NCBI GenBank assembly: GCA_031279525.1
Contig: JAITIH010000058.1
Location: 1 to 8,536, forward strand
Length of the DNA stretch: 8,536 nucleotides
Source of the DNA: Deltaproteobacteria bacterium
Lineage (GTDB): Bacteria; Desulfobacterota; Desulfarculia; Adiutricales; Adiutricaceae
Reading direction: 5' to 3'
Shown: piece after piece, positions 1 through 6,955 of the stretch
Layout: every line of letters starts with the position of its first letter
Numbering within the stretch: position 1 is the stretch's first letter
Made by a program: the position numbers and the translations under genes
Notes under the pieces: generated by a model
Told to the model about the DNA's origin: nothing
Database searches by the model: none
What the model saw: only the letters and a program-made list of their open reading frames with translations

Positions 1-52
1 AAAAAACGAAAAAAGTCAGGCTTTTTCAAGATTGCCCTTGAAAAAGCCTGAC
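1..52 (-). terminator. Rho-independent terminator of the pilin operon
   Basis: A perfect 16-bp inverted repeat (15-30 with 37-52, arm GTCAGGCTTTTTCAAG on the minus strand) encloses a 6-nt loop at 31-36. On the minus strand the stem is followed directly by TTTTTTCGTTTTTT (14-1), the expected U-rich tail. On the plus strand the stem is followed by GAAAGAAGG with no T-tract, so the element serves leftward transcription only. It lies 75 nt past the pilY1 stop and marks the end of the operon. Confidence 0.93.
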
Positions 53-116
53 GAAAGAAGGGCCCGAGCCGGCGATAAGGCGCTTTTGGGACCCGACCGC
101 CGGGTTTTTCGTTTTT
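2..116. repeat. 12-nt inverted repeat enclosing the terminator
   Basis: AAAAACGAAAAA at 2-13 is the exact reverse complement of TTTTTCGTTTTT at 105-116. In the leftward transcript the A-rich copy comes first, just after the pilY1 stop, and the U-rich copy is the tail of the terminator. The two could therefore pair around the terminator hairpin. Between them, 91-105 also holds a small hairpin with 5-bp arms (ACCCG/CGGGT). The rest of 53-127 shows nothing recognisable. The repeat is directly visible; any role is inferred. Confidence 0.5.
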
Positions 117-127
117 CCTTACGGCCC

Positions 128-3100
128 TTAATCGAGCTTTTCGGTCATTACGTCCTCAGGGAGCGTGAAGCCCGTGTTCAGGACTTCCCGCCAGGTGATG
201 AGGTTTTTATAAAATCTCGACTCGCTAGCCACTTCCACGTCGTAAAGGCTGTTTTCCGAGGTTGAGGACCGAACCAGGACTTTGCCGTCCAGGTTAATGA
301 AGACGGCCCCGGTGGGCTGGCCGAACCCAGTCGATATCCCGCCGGAGACCAACCCCGGCCCGTTCGACCCGGATCGAGGCTTGAACGAGGAGATTAAATG
401 CGGGGCCGGCAGGCCAGTGAAGGAATCCAAGAGGTACATGTAGCCCTTGCCAAAGTCGCCGCAGGATTGGGCGCTTAAATCGTAGGTGGTAAAGCCCAAG
501 ATGGATTTTTCCGTGCCGACGTTGGTAATTTGGGGCTGGGTGATGACAATCTCCGGGCCCTGATGGCCGTCCAAAATTAAACTCATGTTCAGTTTTCGCT
601 TGTAACCGTTGAAGTTGGGACCCCTTAAGGCGTTAAAGACGTTCTTGTAGGGGATGAGGGCCCCGGAAGGCCAATTCAAACCAGGGACGGAAGTATAGCC
701 CACGACCATGCCGTTTTTGTAAACCTCGTATTTGGAGACGTCGAGCAGTTTGTTCGTCCCTTGGGTGGCGAAGGTCATAAGGCCGTTTTTCAGCTCTTCT
801 TTTATCCCGTATAGGTAGTGCTCGTGGTTTTCCAGACATTGGACGGTGTAGTTCCTAGAGCATGGGCTCATGTCCCCAAGGCCCCACAGGCGGCCAGTGC
901 CGAAGACGACCCAGACGTTGCCGTAAGAGTCCCTAACCGAGTTGACCGACGCGGACACCGGCCGGTCGACCGAGGCCAAAAGCCTCAACCGCCACTGGAC
1001 GACCTGGAGCGGCTCGCCTTTCTCGTCGACCATCTGGAGGCGATAAACCCCGCCTTTGTCTATGCCCTGCTTGTCCCGGCTAACCGTGAAACCGTAGTAG
1101 ACGGCCTCGTCGTTCCAGACCCCGGCTTTATTTTTTTTAAGGGGCAAAGGCATGTAGGGGTCGTTTAAGAAGCTGTTTTTTTCCGTGACTCTAAAGTTAA
1201 TGTAGTTCGCGGGGGCGGCTAGCTTGCCGGTGGCCGCCTCTAAGACGATAAGGCGGGCTTTTTGGTCGCTGTTGCCTTCGTAGGGCGAAAAATTGCCAAA
1301 GGTCATTTGCCCAGAAACTGGATCCAAGTGGTCCATGGCCGGGCCGCTGGCGACGATCGCGTACCATTTCCCGCCGCTGGTCACCACCGCCGGCAAGCCC
1401 ACGGAAAGGCCCATTTCCTCTGAGCCGTACCGCCACAGAACCTTGGGCGGGACTTTGGGGTTCGGATCGGTCACGTCCAGGGCGAAGACCTCCGAGTAGA
1501 AAAATTTCGGGTTTTTGGGGGTTGAGTCGGGCGCCTCGATGGGCCGGCCGCCCAGCCTCATTCCGCAAACCAAAATGGTCCGCCACTGGCCGTCGATTTT
1601 AACGTCGGCCACCACTGGTTTAAGGTCCACGTAATAAGCGTGAAAGTACCCAGGATCGGCCAGCCACTGCAGATGCGGCAAGGCCGCCCAGGGAATGAGG
1701 GCCCACAGTTCGGCCCCCAAGTCGTGGCCGCCGGGGTCGTAAGAGACCGTCCCCTCGGCCGCGGAGGTCCTATAGCCTAAGTTTATGGCCCTTAAAAACC
1801 CGTCGTTGCTCCCGACGTAGGCCACCTGCCGGCGGCTGGCCTTCGCGACTTTATAGGCCGCGTAGCTCGCGTCGCCGTAAAGATGCTCGTAATTGAAGGC
1901 CGGCTGCCCGACGACGACTGGCTTGGAGTTAATCGTGTCCCCCATCCGCCAAACTATCTTAGTGGCCTCGCCGTCCCAGGGGTTGTCCACGACGCGGCTC
2001 CGCCAATTAGGAATCTCTTCCCCGCGGATGAAGCGGATGAGCTGACTAGCCGTCTCCTCGACGCTGGGCTTTGTGGCCGACCCGGGCCTTGAGTTCAAAA
2101 AGTTCACGGTGTTGTCGTGGACCATGACGTTTTTGAGCCTGGCCACGGTGGCCGCGTCGTCGACAAAAGGCGTGGCTTTTGCGTTATTGTCCGGATCCAC
2201 GTAATAAATATTGCGGACCGAGGGGTCTTTAAGCTCGGATAGCCACCGACCGGCGTCCCAAACCGGTCTTAGGCCGTGAATGGATTTGACGCGATTGGCG
2301 CCGACGGCCACGGGAGTCAGCTCGCCATCGCCTTTTTCGTCGGCGCAGATGGCGATCTGCTTGCCCGGCGAGAAGCATTTGGGCTTGTTGACCGGCGGGC
2401 TCCTTAAGCTATTGAAGGCGACCACGTAGTCGCCGGTCCCCTGGCCGCTGGAGCTTTTGAGGTCCAGTCGATGGTTTTGGTTGGTGTCTTCCCTAAGGTT
2501 CCCAAATTTATCAACGAAAAAGCCGTAAACCGTCCCGACCCAATTGACGGAGACTAGGCGGTTTTTCGAGCCGGTGTATCTGGGGTAAAAAGCCGTTTGG
2601 ACGGAAAGCCCGCCCCCCAAAATCGTGTTGACGCTGGTCGCCGTCGAGGAGGCCGCGGAAATGGACTGGGAAATGTCCTGAAAGGCCGCCTCCAGCTTAT
2701 TGGGCAACTCGCTGATGTTATTGGACTGAAAATAATTTCGCGGTAGGCCGTCTTTGCCTTCCCACTCGCCGACGTCCGGCGCGCCGTTGTTGTTACCGTC
2801 GATAAAGCCGCCGTATTTGGCGGCCAAATACACCGGGTTAGGCAAGTACTCGCCCGTCGCCTTGTGGTCGGGGTTGAACTCAAAAGTCCGAATGGTCGCG
2901 AACTTCGGGTTTTCGGCTTTGTTCCAGCCAGGGCACTCCCCGGAGGCCTTGCGGCACTGCGTCCCCTCGTCGACGAAGGCTCTTTTGCCGTAACCGGACG
3001 GCCAATCGCAGGTCGGCGGAGTGGCGTAAGTGGCTATCCCGCCGCAGTGGCCCAAATCCATGTAAGTCCCATCGTGGGTCGTGCCGTTAATGCTGTAGCC

Positions 3101-5467
3101 TAAAGCCATTTTCTCGCTGGTGGAATTGTTCATTTTCCACATTTTGATGGATAGGCCAGCCACCTCAGAATAATCGATGGCGAATGGATTTTTGCCCTGC
3201 TCGCGGAACTTGCTATAGATTTTACCGGTTTTTTTAAGGGCCCCAGAGGATCGGTTAACTTTTTTGAAATCGAGCTTTTCCGGATCGGCGTTGGGACTTG
3301 AGGTCGTCAATAGGTCGATGGTGTATTCTATCATGACGTCCATGTCCCAGTCGGTCCTCGGCCAGACGCCGAAATCCGGGTTATAGCCCTGGGCGGAGTC
3401 TTCGTAATTGACCTTAATTTTGACGTGATATGGCATGCCGTTCCGATCGACCCACCACTCAAGGATGTAGTAATTAAGAAACGACAGAATTCGGCCTTTG
3501 GTGTTCTTGGCGCTGGTGTTGCTCATGGAGGCCGGCAGGATGGAGATTTTCCCCAACTCGGACCCATCTCTACCTTTAAGCTTAAACTCCAAGGACGGAA
3601 AGGCCGCGCTCATGGTCACCGTATAAAGATCCAAAGGCGACTCGCGGCCGCCCAGCCCAAAATTATGGGTTCGCGCGAAATAGGCCACCGCCGCCGCGCT
3701 ATAGGTGCCCTCGTACGACGTCCGGTAAGGGCAGATACCGTTAACGTTCTCTAAGGAGATGATAGACTTGGGCTTGCACTCATCCAATCTGCCACTGGCG
3801 AAGAAAAATAGCCGGCCGTCGTTGAAGCCCTCAAGATCGGTTATTCGACTTAAATAGCGCCTCAAGTCGAATTGCTTTAAGTTTTTGGCGTCGGACGGGC
3901 CAATGCCGCTTAAGGCGCTCATCCGTAAGTCGTTGGCCGCGTTTACCCCGTTGTCGCCGTCGTACTCGCTGTCGACCTCGGAAATTAAAAGGATGATTGG
4001 CTTGCCGCAGGCTTCCCCGGAAAGCCGAGGCGTTTTATCCCAATTTTTAAAATAGGAGGCTATGCCGCTTGGGTTGTAGTTAACTTCCCGATTGGGCAAA
4101 AAATCCGGCGTGGGACGCATGGGCGGGCCCGTTTTAGGCTGGGCCACCCTGGCCATATACCTTACTCCTTCGAAGAGCATCTCGCCGATGGGGTTACCCC
4201 AACTGGAGGAGTTATTGTACGCCTGAAGGCCCGTCCCCTCGTTGCCGCCGCCAATCCGGAAAGAGTTGATGGTCCAGATGAGGCCTCCTTTCTTTAACTG
4301 CCCGAAATTTTCCATGTCCACCGACTCTTTGATGTGGTCGATATGGTTGCGGAGCACGCCGCCTTTAATGCGAGTCTCCTCGTGGTAGCTGCCGGAGATT
4401 AGGCCAAAATACATATCCCCGCTTTCGCCGTTTTTCTGGAGAAGTCCCACTGGCTTGAGATTGCCTCTGGGGTACATCCGACAGTCCTCGCCCTCGCCCA
4501 CGTTCCCTTGGTCGCAGACTTTAATCTTAAGGCCATAGGCTCTTAGATTGCCTTGATTGGCTAGACGATTGGAGGAAGGGTTCGGTCCATCCTGAAGAAC
4601 CCAGTCGAAATAACGGCCGTCGTCGCCGGTAATCTGGGTGGCCCTGCCAAAGGACTTTCGGTCGGCGTTCAGATAGTACTCGAAAACTTGATATGTGCCC
4701 CAGCCTCCGGTGTTTCTAACTCGGGCGAAAAAATGAGCCTTTTTCCCGGTCGGCTTGGGGAAGGGGGTAAATTTTGAGATATCGTAATACTGGGTCATGG
4801 GAGTCTCTTTCTCCCAGCGTTCATCTGATAAGACGTCGGTTCCCCAGGAATTGGCGTCCCTAGGGACGAGGGAAGGCTCAAGCCAGGTTTCCTTCTCCGT
4901 GTCTTTATACCGAAAGCCGCCGTACAAAATCTTCCTAATGACGTCCATCCGGCTGGTGACCAGGTAATTGAGCCAATTGCCGCTAAAATAGCCGCCTTGA
5001 CTCGCGTGGCTGCGTTGGCAGATTCCCGATTTGGAGCGAGCCGCCGGGACCAGGTCGCTGCCTAAGTTTCTCGTCCGAATCCAGTTAAGCGCCACTTGGG
5101 GCTCGTCTTCCATGGTCGGGCCAGACCTCACGAAATAACCTTTGGCGTCGCCGTAGCGATCGACCCGGCCCTCGTATCTGTAACAGGACAAAGAGTCGAA
5201 ATACCCGTAGTAGTCGACTTTGGGGTTAAAGCCAGTGTCGATCCGGTCGTCCCCGTCCATGTCCATGAGTTCGTTATAGGCCTGCTGAAACATCTTCATG
5301 TCCTTGGACAAAACCAAAAGGACGTAAGGGATGGCCCGAAACGACGACATGGAGGGAGCCGCCTGGTAAAGGGCCTTATCGGGCGAGGCGGCCAAGGCCG
5401 CCTTAGCCGCCAAAAGGAAAATCAGGCTCAAAATCGTCAAATTAAAAGAACGAGCGAAAAATTTCAA
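128..5467 (-). CDS. pilY1: PilY1-family type IV pilus tip adhesin/assembly factor
   Basis: PilY1/PilC-family protein, exported by Sec; in known systems it caps the minor-pilin tip complex, promotes pilus extension and mediates adhesion. Residue numbers here count from an upstream in-frame GTG at 5485. The preferred start is the TTG at 5467 (residue 7), which has GGAG 7 nt upstream; the GTG has no Shine-Dalgarno. The TTG start gives a clean signal peptide (basic N-end, hydrophobic LTILSLIFLLAA, cleavage near AALA/AS). The N-terminal part (about 50-940) is a degenerate von Willebrand A-like region: no DxSxS MIDAS motif is visible near 55-65, but 'GNWLNYL..SRMD..RKILYGG' (169-190) and 'LPNKLEAAFQDI' (927-938) are family blocks. 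The C-terminal part (about 1150-1785) is the PilY1 beta-propeller: YVGSNDGFLRAI (1223-1234), ELWALIPWAALPHLQWL (1259-1275), VFALDVTDP (1333-1341), VVFGTGRLWG (1526-1535) and a closing ITWREV (1763-1768). EF-hand-like loops lie at 75-86, 896-907 and 1000-1011. It is much longer than Pseudomonas PilY1 (about 1,160 aa). No frame disruption is seen. Confidence 0.95.
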   Translation of the reverse strand: MKFFARSFNLTILSLIFLLAAKAALAASPDKALYQAAPSMSSFRAIPYVLLVLSKDMKMFQQAYNELMDMDGDDRIDTGFNPKVDYYGYFDSLSCYRYEGRVDRYGDAKGYFVRSGPTMEDEPQVALNWIRTRNLGSDLVPAARSKSGICQRSHASQGGYFSGNWLNYLVTSRMDVIRKILYGGFRYKDTEKETWLEPSLVPRDANSWGTDVLSDERWEKETPMTQYYDISKFTPFPKPTGKKAHFFARVRNTGGWGTYQVFEYYLNADRKSFGRATQITGDDGRYFDWVLQDGPNPSSNRLANQGNLRAYGLKIKVCDQGNVGEGEDCRMYPRGNLKPVGLLQKNGESGDMYFGLISGSYHEETRIKGGVLRNHIDHIKESVDMENFGQLKKGGLIWTINSFRIGGGNEGTGLQAYNNSSSWGNPIGEMLFEGVRYMARVAQPKTGPPMRPTPDFLPNREVNYNPSGIASYFKNWDKTPRLSGEACGKPIILLISEVDSEYDGDNGVNAANDLRMSALSGIGPSDAKNLKQFDLRRYLSRITDLEGFNDGRLFFFASGRLDECKPKSIISLENVNGICPYRTSYEGTYSAAAVAYFARTHNFGLGGRESPLDLYTVTMSAAFPSLEFKLKGRDGSELGKISILPASMSNTSAKNTKGRILSFLNYYILEWWVDRNGMPYHVKIKVNYEDSAQGYNPDFGVWPRTDWDMDVMIEYTIDLLTTSSPNADPEKLDFKKVNRSSGALKKTGKIYSKFREQGKNPFAIDYSEVAGLSIKMWKMNNSTSEKMALGYSINGTTHDGTYMDLGHCGGIATYATPPTCDWPSGYGKRAFVDEGTQCRKASGECPGWNKAENPKFATIRTFEFNPDHKATGEYLPNPVYLAAKYGGFIDGNNNGAPDVGEWEGKDGLPRNYFQSNNISELPNKLEAAFQDISQSISAASSTATSVNTILGGGLSVQTAFYPRYTGSKNRLVSVNWVGTVYGFFVDKFGNLREDTNQNHRLDLKSSSGQGTGDYVVAFNSLRSPPVNKPKCFSPGKQIAICADEKGDGELTPVAVGANRVKSIHGLRPVWDAGRWLSELKDPSVRNIYYVDPDNNAKATPFVDDAATVARLKNVMVHDNTVNFLNSRPGSATKPSVEETASQLIRFIRGEEIPNWRSRVVDNPWDGEATKIVWRMGDTINSKPVVVGQPAFNYEHLYGDASYAAYKVAKASRRQVAYVGSNDGFLRAINLGYRTSAAEGTVSYDPGGHDLGAELWALIPWAALPHLQWLADPGYFHAYYVDLKPVVADVKIDGQWRTILVCGMRLGGRPIEAPDSTPKNPKFFYSEVFALDVTDPNPKVPPKVLWRYGSEEMGLSVGLPAVVTSGGKWYAIVASGPAMDHLDPVSGQMTFGNFSPYEGNSDQKARLIVLEAATGKLAAPANYINFRVTEKNSFLNDPYMPLPLKKNKAGVWNDEAVYYGFTVSRDKQGIDKGGVYRLQMVDEKGEPLQVVQWRLRLLASVDRPVSASVNSVRDSYGNVWVVFGTGRLWGLGDMSPCSRNYTVQCLENHEHYLYGIKEELKNGLMTFATQGTNKLLDVSKYEVYKNGMVVGYTSVPGLNWPSGALIPYKNVFNALRGPNFNGYKRKLNMSLILDGHQGPEIVITQPQITNVGTEKSILGFTTYDLSAQSCGDFGKGYMYLLDSFTGLPAPHLISSFKPRSGSNGPGLVSGGISTGFGQPTGAVFINLDGKVLVRSSTSENSLYDVEVASESRFYKNLITWREVLNTGFTLPEDVMTEKLD

Positions 5468-5473
5468 CTTTAG

Positions 5474-5479
5474 TCTCCA
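5474..5479 (-). promoter_or_regulatory. Ribosome binding site deciding the pilY1 start
   Basis: On the minus strand TGGAGA (5479-5474) contains GGAG, with 7 nt (ACTAAAG) before the TTG at 5467-5465. The upstream GTG at 5485-5483 is preceded by AAAGCATAGCCTTAT, which has no purine-rich match to the 16S rRNA tail. The site therefore favours TTG initiation and removes six residues from the longest reading frame. Confidence 0.65.
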
Positions 5480-5499
5480 AATCACATAAGGCTATGCTT

Positions 5500-5521
5500 T
5501 ATATATTAAATTTAATATATA
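5500..5521. repeat. 22-bp perfect palindrome upstream of pilY1
   Basis: The core ATATATTAAATTTAATATAT (5501-5520) is its own reverse complement and extends one more T/A pair on each side to 22 bp. Its inner edge is about 14 nt from the GTG and about 32 nt from the preferred TTG start. It could be a dimeric-regulator site, a cruciform, or an mRNA hairpin in the pilY1 leader. All-AT DNA forms palindromes by chance fairly easily, so function is not assured. Confidence 0.5.
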
Positions 5522-5534
5522 GCTTTAAAATAAC

Positions 5535-5550
5535 TTATAAATATTTATAA
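5535..5550. repeat. 16-bp perfect palindrome upstream of pilY1
   Basis: TTATAAATATTTATAA is its own reverse complement. Its centre (5542.5) lies 32 bp from the centre of the 22-bp palindrome (5510.5), close to three helical turns, so both would face the same side of the DNA. The two sequences are not copies of each other, though both share a TATA/TTTA-rich character. Confidence 0.4.
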
Positions 5551-5579
5551 CAGATAAATTAAAATATAATAATAAATGA

Positions 5580-5696
5580 TTATCGGACGATTCCCAGCCT
5601 AAAGCCGTCGATTGAGGCCCAAATGGCCGGGGCCGACGGGGCGCGATCGCCCAGTTCGGCCTTGGCCAGGCCTTTGACCGTTAACGGGCGAGGGCG
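5580..5696 (-). other. Coding-like 38-codon stretch after pilX, no start codon
   Basis: This segment, directly after the pilX stop, is open on the minus strand in the +1 frame relative to pilX for 38 codons and ends in TAA (5582-5580), exactly where composition changes from GC-rich to AT-rich. Its codons look like those of the neighbouring genes (GCC, CTG, GTC, ATC, GAC), and the peptide reads plausibly (for example VKGLAKAELGDRAP, then IWASIDGFRLGIVR). There is no ATG, GTG or TTG in this frame, and a TGA closes it at 5705-5703, just before the pilX stop. It may be the former or true C-terminal tail of PilX reached by a frameshift, a gene remnant, or chance. I do not recognise the peptide. 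Confidence 0.35.
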
Positions 5697-5697
5697 T

Positions 5698-6384
5698 TTA
5701 CATCAATTCGCGCGTGATGCAGGTAATCACCGAACGGGGCGAGTTAAAGTCGCCGGGGTCAAGGCCGCTTGAGACGGTGCCAGTCACGGTCAGGATCAAG
5801 TCGACTGGGACGTTGCCGCCGCCAACTGGGTCGTAGCGATCGGCCGCGGCCAGGGAATACCCGACTGGCACGGCCGAGGCGTCTAAGCTGATCGCGGCCT
5901 TGGCCACGACCTTACCATTGGCTTTGAAGGTTAGATGGGGCTTTTCGGCCGAGGAGTTTTTGATCATAGACGACTCAAGGTACCTTTTTCCAAACTCAAA
6001 TGGCTCAGATTCGTCGATTAAGGTCTCCAGGTTAAACCTTTTATGGTTGATTTCCAGGGCCAAAGGCCGAGTCGGCCCAGCGCCGGCGGCCAGGCTAACC
6101 AAGTCCTGGGGACTTCCCAATTGGGGGTGAAGAAGGAAGCGACCCAATAAGGCGGCTAGCTTCACGGACGAGTCCGTGGCGTTAAAGGCCTCCTGGCTCC
6201 GGCGGTAATTGCCGCTCACCGCCAACTCCGCCTTCATGGAGGCTATGATGACCGCCCCCATTAGCCCTATCAAAAGCGATATAACGATGACGAAAACTAA
6301 AATCATGCCCTCTTTGGCCTGGGGGCCCTTAGAAGGGCCGAGGCCTACGGGCCGCCTTTGACCAATGGCGCGCGCGCGATTCAT
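5698..6384 (-). CDS. pilX: PilX-like minor pilin (PilX N-terminal family)
   Basis: Type IV minor pilin, 228 aa, of the PilX class. A 26-residue basic leader ends KEG, with predicted PilD cleavage between Gly26 and Met27. The hydrophobic helix follows (about 27-48, MILVFVIVISLLIGLMGAVI), then the PilX_N signature region (53-80: ELAVSGNYRRSQEAFNATDS, normally read as ...AGN...AF.AAE). Position +5 of the mature protein is Phe31, not the Glu of most pilins; this also holds for GspK, the tip pseudopilin of type II secretion, and suits a role at the top of the tip complex. The C-terminal domain has one cysteine (Cys222) and ends in a Gly/Thr/Ser-rich strand region. The ATG at 6384 has AAAGG 6 nt upstream, overlapping the pilV stop, which implies translational coupling. 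The reading after the stop remains coding-like in another frame (see 5580-5696), so the annotated C-terminus deserves checking. Confidence 0.85.
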   Translation of the reverse strand: MNRARAIGQRRPVGLGPSKGPQAKEGMILVFVIVISLLIGLMGAVIIASMKAELAVSGNYRRSQEAFNATDSSVKLAALLGRFLLHPQLGSPQDLVSLAAGAGPTRPLALEINHKRFNLETLIDESEPFEFGKRYLESSMIKNSSAEKPHLTFKANGKVVAKAAISLDASAVPVGYSLAAADRYDPVGGGNVPVDLILTVTGTVSSGLDPGDFNSPRSVITCITRELM

Positions 6385-6390
6385 GTCTAA

Positions 6391-6396
6391 CCTTTA
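6391..6396 (-). promoter_or_regulatory. pilX ribosome binding site over the pilV stop
   Basis: On the minus strand TAAAGG (6396-6391) contains the pilV stop codon TAA and runs straight into AGG, with 6 nt (TTAGAC) before the pilX ATG. The overlap suggests that ribosomes finishing pilV help start pilX, keeping the two pilins in step. Confidence 0.6.
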
Positions 6397-6834
6397 AGAA
6401 TACGTCGAGGCGGTCATGATCGCCTCCCGTAAAATCTCGTGAGGCCCGCCAACGTCCCGCCAGGAGACGACGACTTCGACGTGGCAGCTGAAGGCCGTGG
6501 GGTTGCCGGCGAAAAAGGTGACTTTGCGGTTAAACCCTTGGCCAGAGCAGCCTTGGCCTAAGCAAGGCAAGCCTAGTTTATCCAGATTCCGACTCTCATA
6601 GGCGTTAAGGCTCGACAACTCGTTCATGGAAAGGGTCTTTAGCTTTTCCAGCTCGGACTCCGCTAAGAAGGTCGCCACCGTCAAGTTGTCGGACATAACC
6701 TTGATTTTTAGGACGGCCATCTGCATGGTGGCGGCCGCGAAACAGCCGAAAGTAATCAACAGGACCGCGACGATTGACTCTATTAGGGTAAATCCTTCTT
6801 TAAAGCCTCGCGGGCGCTTTAAAATTTCGCTCAC
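6394..6834 (-). CDS. pilV: PilV-like minor pilin
   Basis: Type IV minor pilin of the PilV/GspI class, 146 aa. A short basic leader ends KEG, with PilD cleavage predicted between Gly14 and Phe15 of GFTLIES; Glu19 is the conserved mature +5 glutamate. The hydrophobic helix spans about 15-38 (FTLIESIVAVLLITFGCFAA). The amphipathic segment VATFLAESELEKLKTL (53-68) fits the PilV pattern. Cys91, Cys96 and Cys117 in the globular part could form a disulfide; Cys31 lies in the helix. The C-terminus (VVVSWRDVGGPHEILREAI) resembles the usual final strands of the family. Start is GTG at 6834 with GAGG (6843-6840) 5 nt upstream. It stands 116 nt after fimT and 9 nt before pilX. In known systems PilV joins PilW, PilX and FimU in the tip complex that receives PilY1. 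Confidence 0.88.
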   Translation of the reverse strand: MSEILKRPRGFKEGFTLIESIVAVLLITFGCFAAATMQMAVLKIKVMSDNLTVATFLAESELEKLKTLSMNELSSLNAYESRNLDKLGLPCLGQGCSGQGFNRKVTFFAGNPTAFSCHVEVVVSWRDVGGPHEILREAIMTASTYS

Positions 6835-6876
6835 TTTATCCTCGTCGTCTTCCGTTTTGAAAAAAAACGCTTAGAG

Positions 6877-6955
6877 CTTTAGGTTAAGGGGCCGAAAGCC
6901 CCGGCGCCTAAAGTTAGGGCCTTAGCGTTAGCTCGCTAAGGGCTAAAGGTTTAGG
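6877..6955 (-). promoter_or_regulatory. Competing hairpins in the fimT-pilV spacer
   Basis: In the leftward transcript CTTTAGG (6913-6907) can pair in two ways. Upstream, TTTAGG pairs with CCTAAA (6955-6950, covering the fimT stop), enclosing an 8-bp hairpin CCTTAGCG/CGCTAAGG (6941-6934 with 6927-6920). Downstream, it pairs with CCTAAAG (6883-6877), enclosing GGGGC/GCCCC (6902-6898 with 6892-6888). The two outer pairings exclude each other. A run of eight U (6867-6860) follows the second structure after a 9-nt gap, too far for a standard terminator. It could be an attenuator, an mRNA processing or stability element, or chance. The rest of the spacer only carries the pilV ribosome binding site. 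Confidence 0.4.

Larger units (their letters stand above)
5486..5580 (-). promoter_or_regulatory. AT-rich leader of pilY1, candidate promoter/operator
   Basis: About 95 bp consisting almost wholly of A and T, in sharp contrast to the GC-rich DNA on both sides. It lies directly before pilY1, the only gene here with a long AT-rich leader. It contains several TATAAT-like hexamers on the minus strand (for example TATAAG near 5548-5543) but no convincing -35 box, so no single promoter can be named. It also holds two perfect palindromes, listed separately. A separate promoter or regulator site that sets PilY1 dose apart from the pilins is plausible but inferred. Confidence 0.4.

Noticed and set aside
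32..265. 77-codon plus-strand open frame at the left edge
   Set aside because: Starts inside the terminator hairpin and runs antisense to the conserved pilY1 C-terminus; no sign of a real gene.
818..1168. 116-codon plus-strand open frame inside pilY1
   Set aside because: Antisense shadow; the minus strand here encodes conserved propeller strands (VVFGTGRLWG) and the plus peptide is a low-complexity Arg/Pro/Asp-rich product of GC-biased codons.
1197..1586. 129-codon minus-strand frame in another phase of pilY1
   Set aside because: Out-of-frame reading of the propeller (Arg/Gly/Pro-rich); the true frame carries the conserved VFALDVTDP and GGKWYAIVASGP blocks.
3425..3754. 109-codon plus-strand open frame inside pilY1
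   Set aside because: Antisense shadow with Arg/Gly-rich composition and no domain resemblance.
5096..5473. 125-codon plus-strand open frame opposite the pilY1 5' end
   Set aside because: It is the antisense shadow of the signal peptide and N-terminal region of pilY1, has no family-like features and no ribosome binding site worth naming.
5580..5696. Independent small gene after pilX
   Set aside because: No ATG, GTG or TTG in the frame; kept only as an unexplained coding-like stretch.
6860..6913. Full rho-independent terminator between fimT and pilV
   Set aside because: The U8 run is separated from the hairpin by 9 nt (CTCTAAGCG), so it does not fit a standard terminator; pilV also has no clear promoter of its own.
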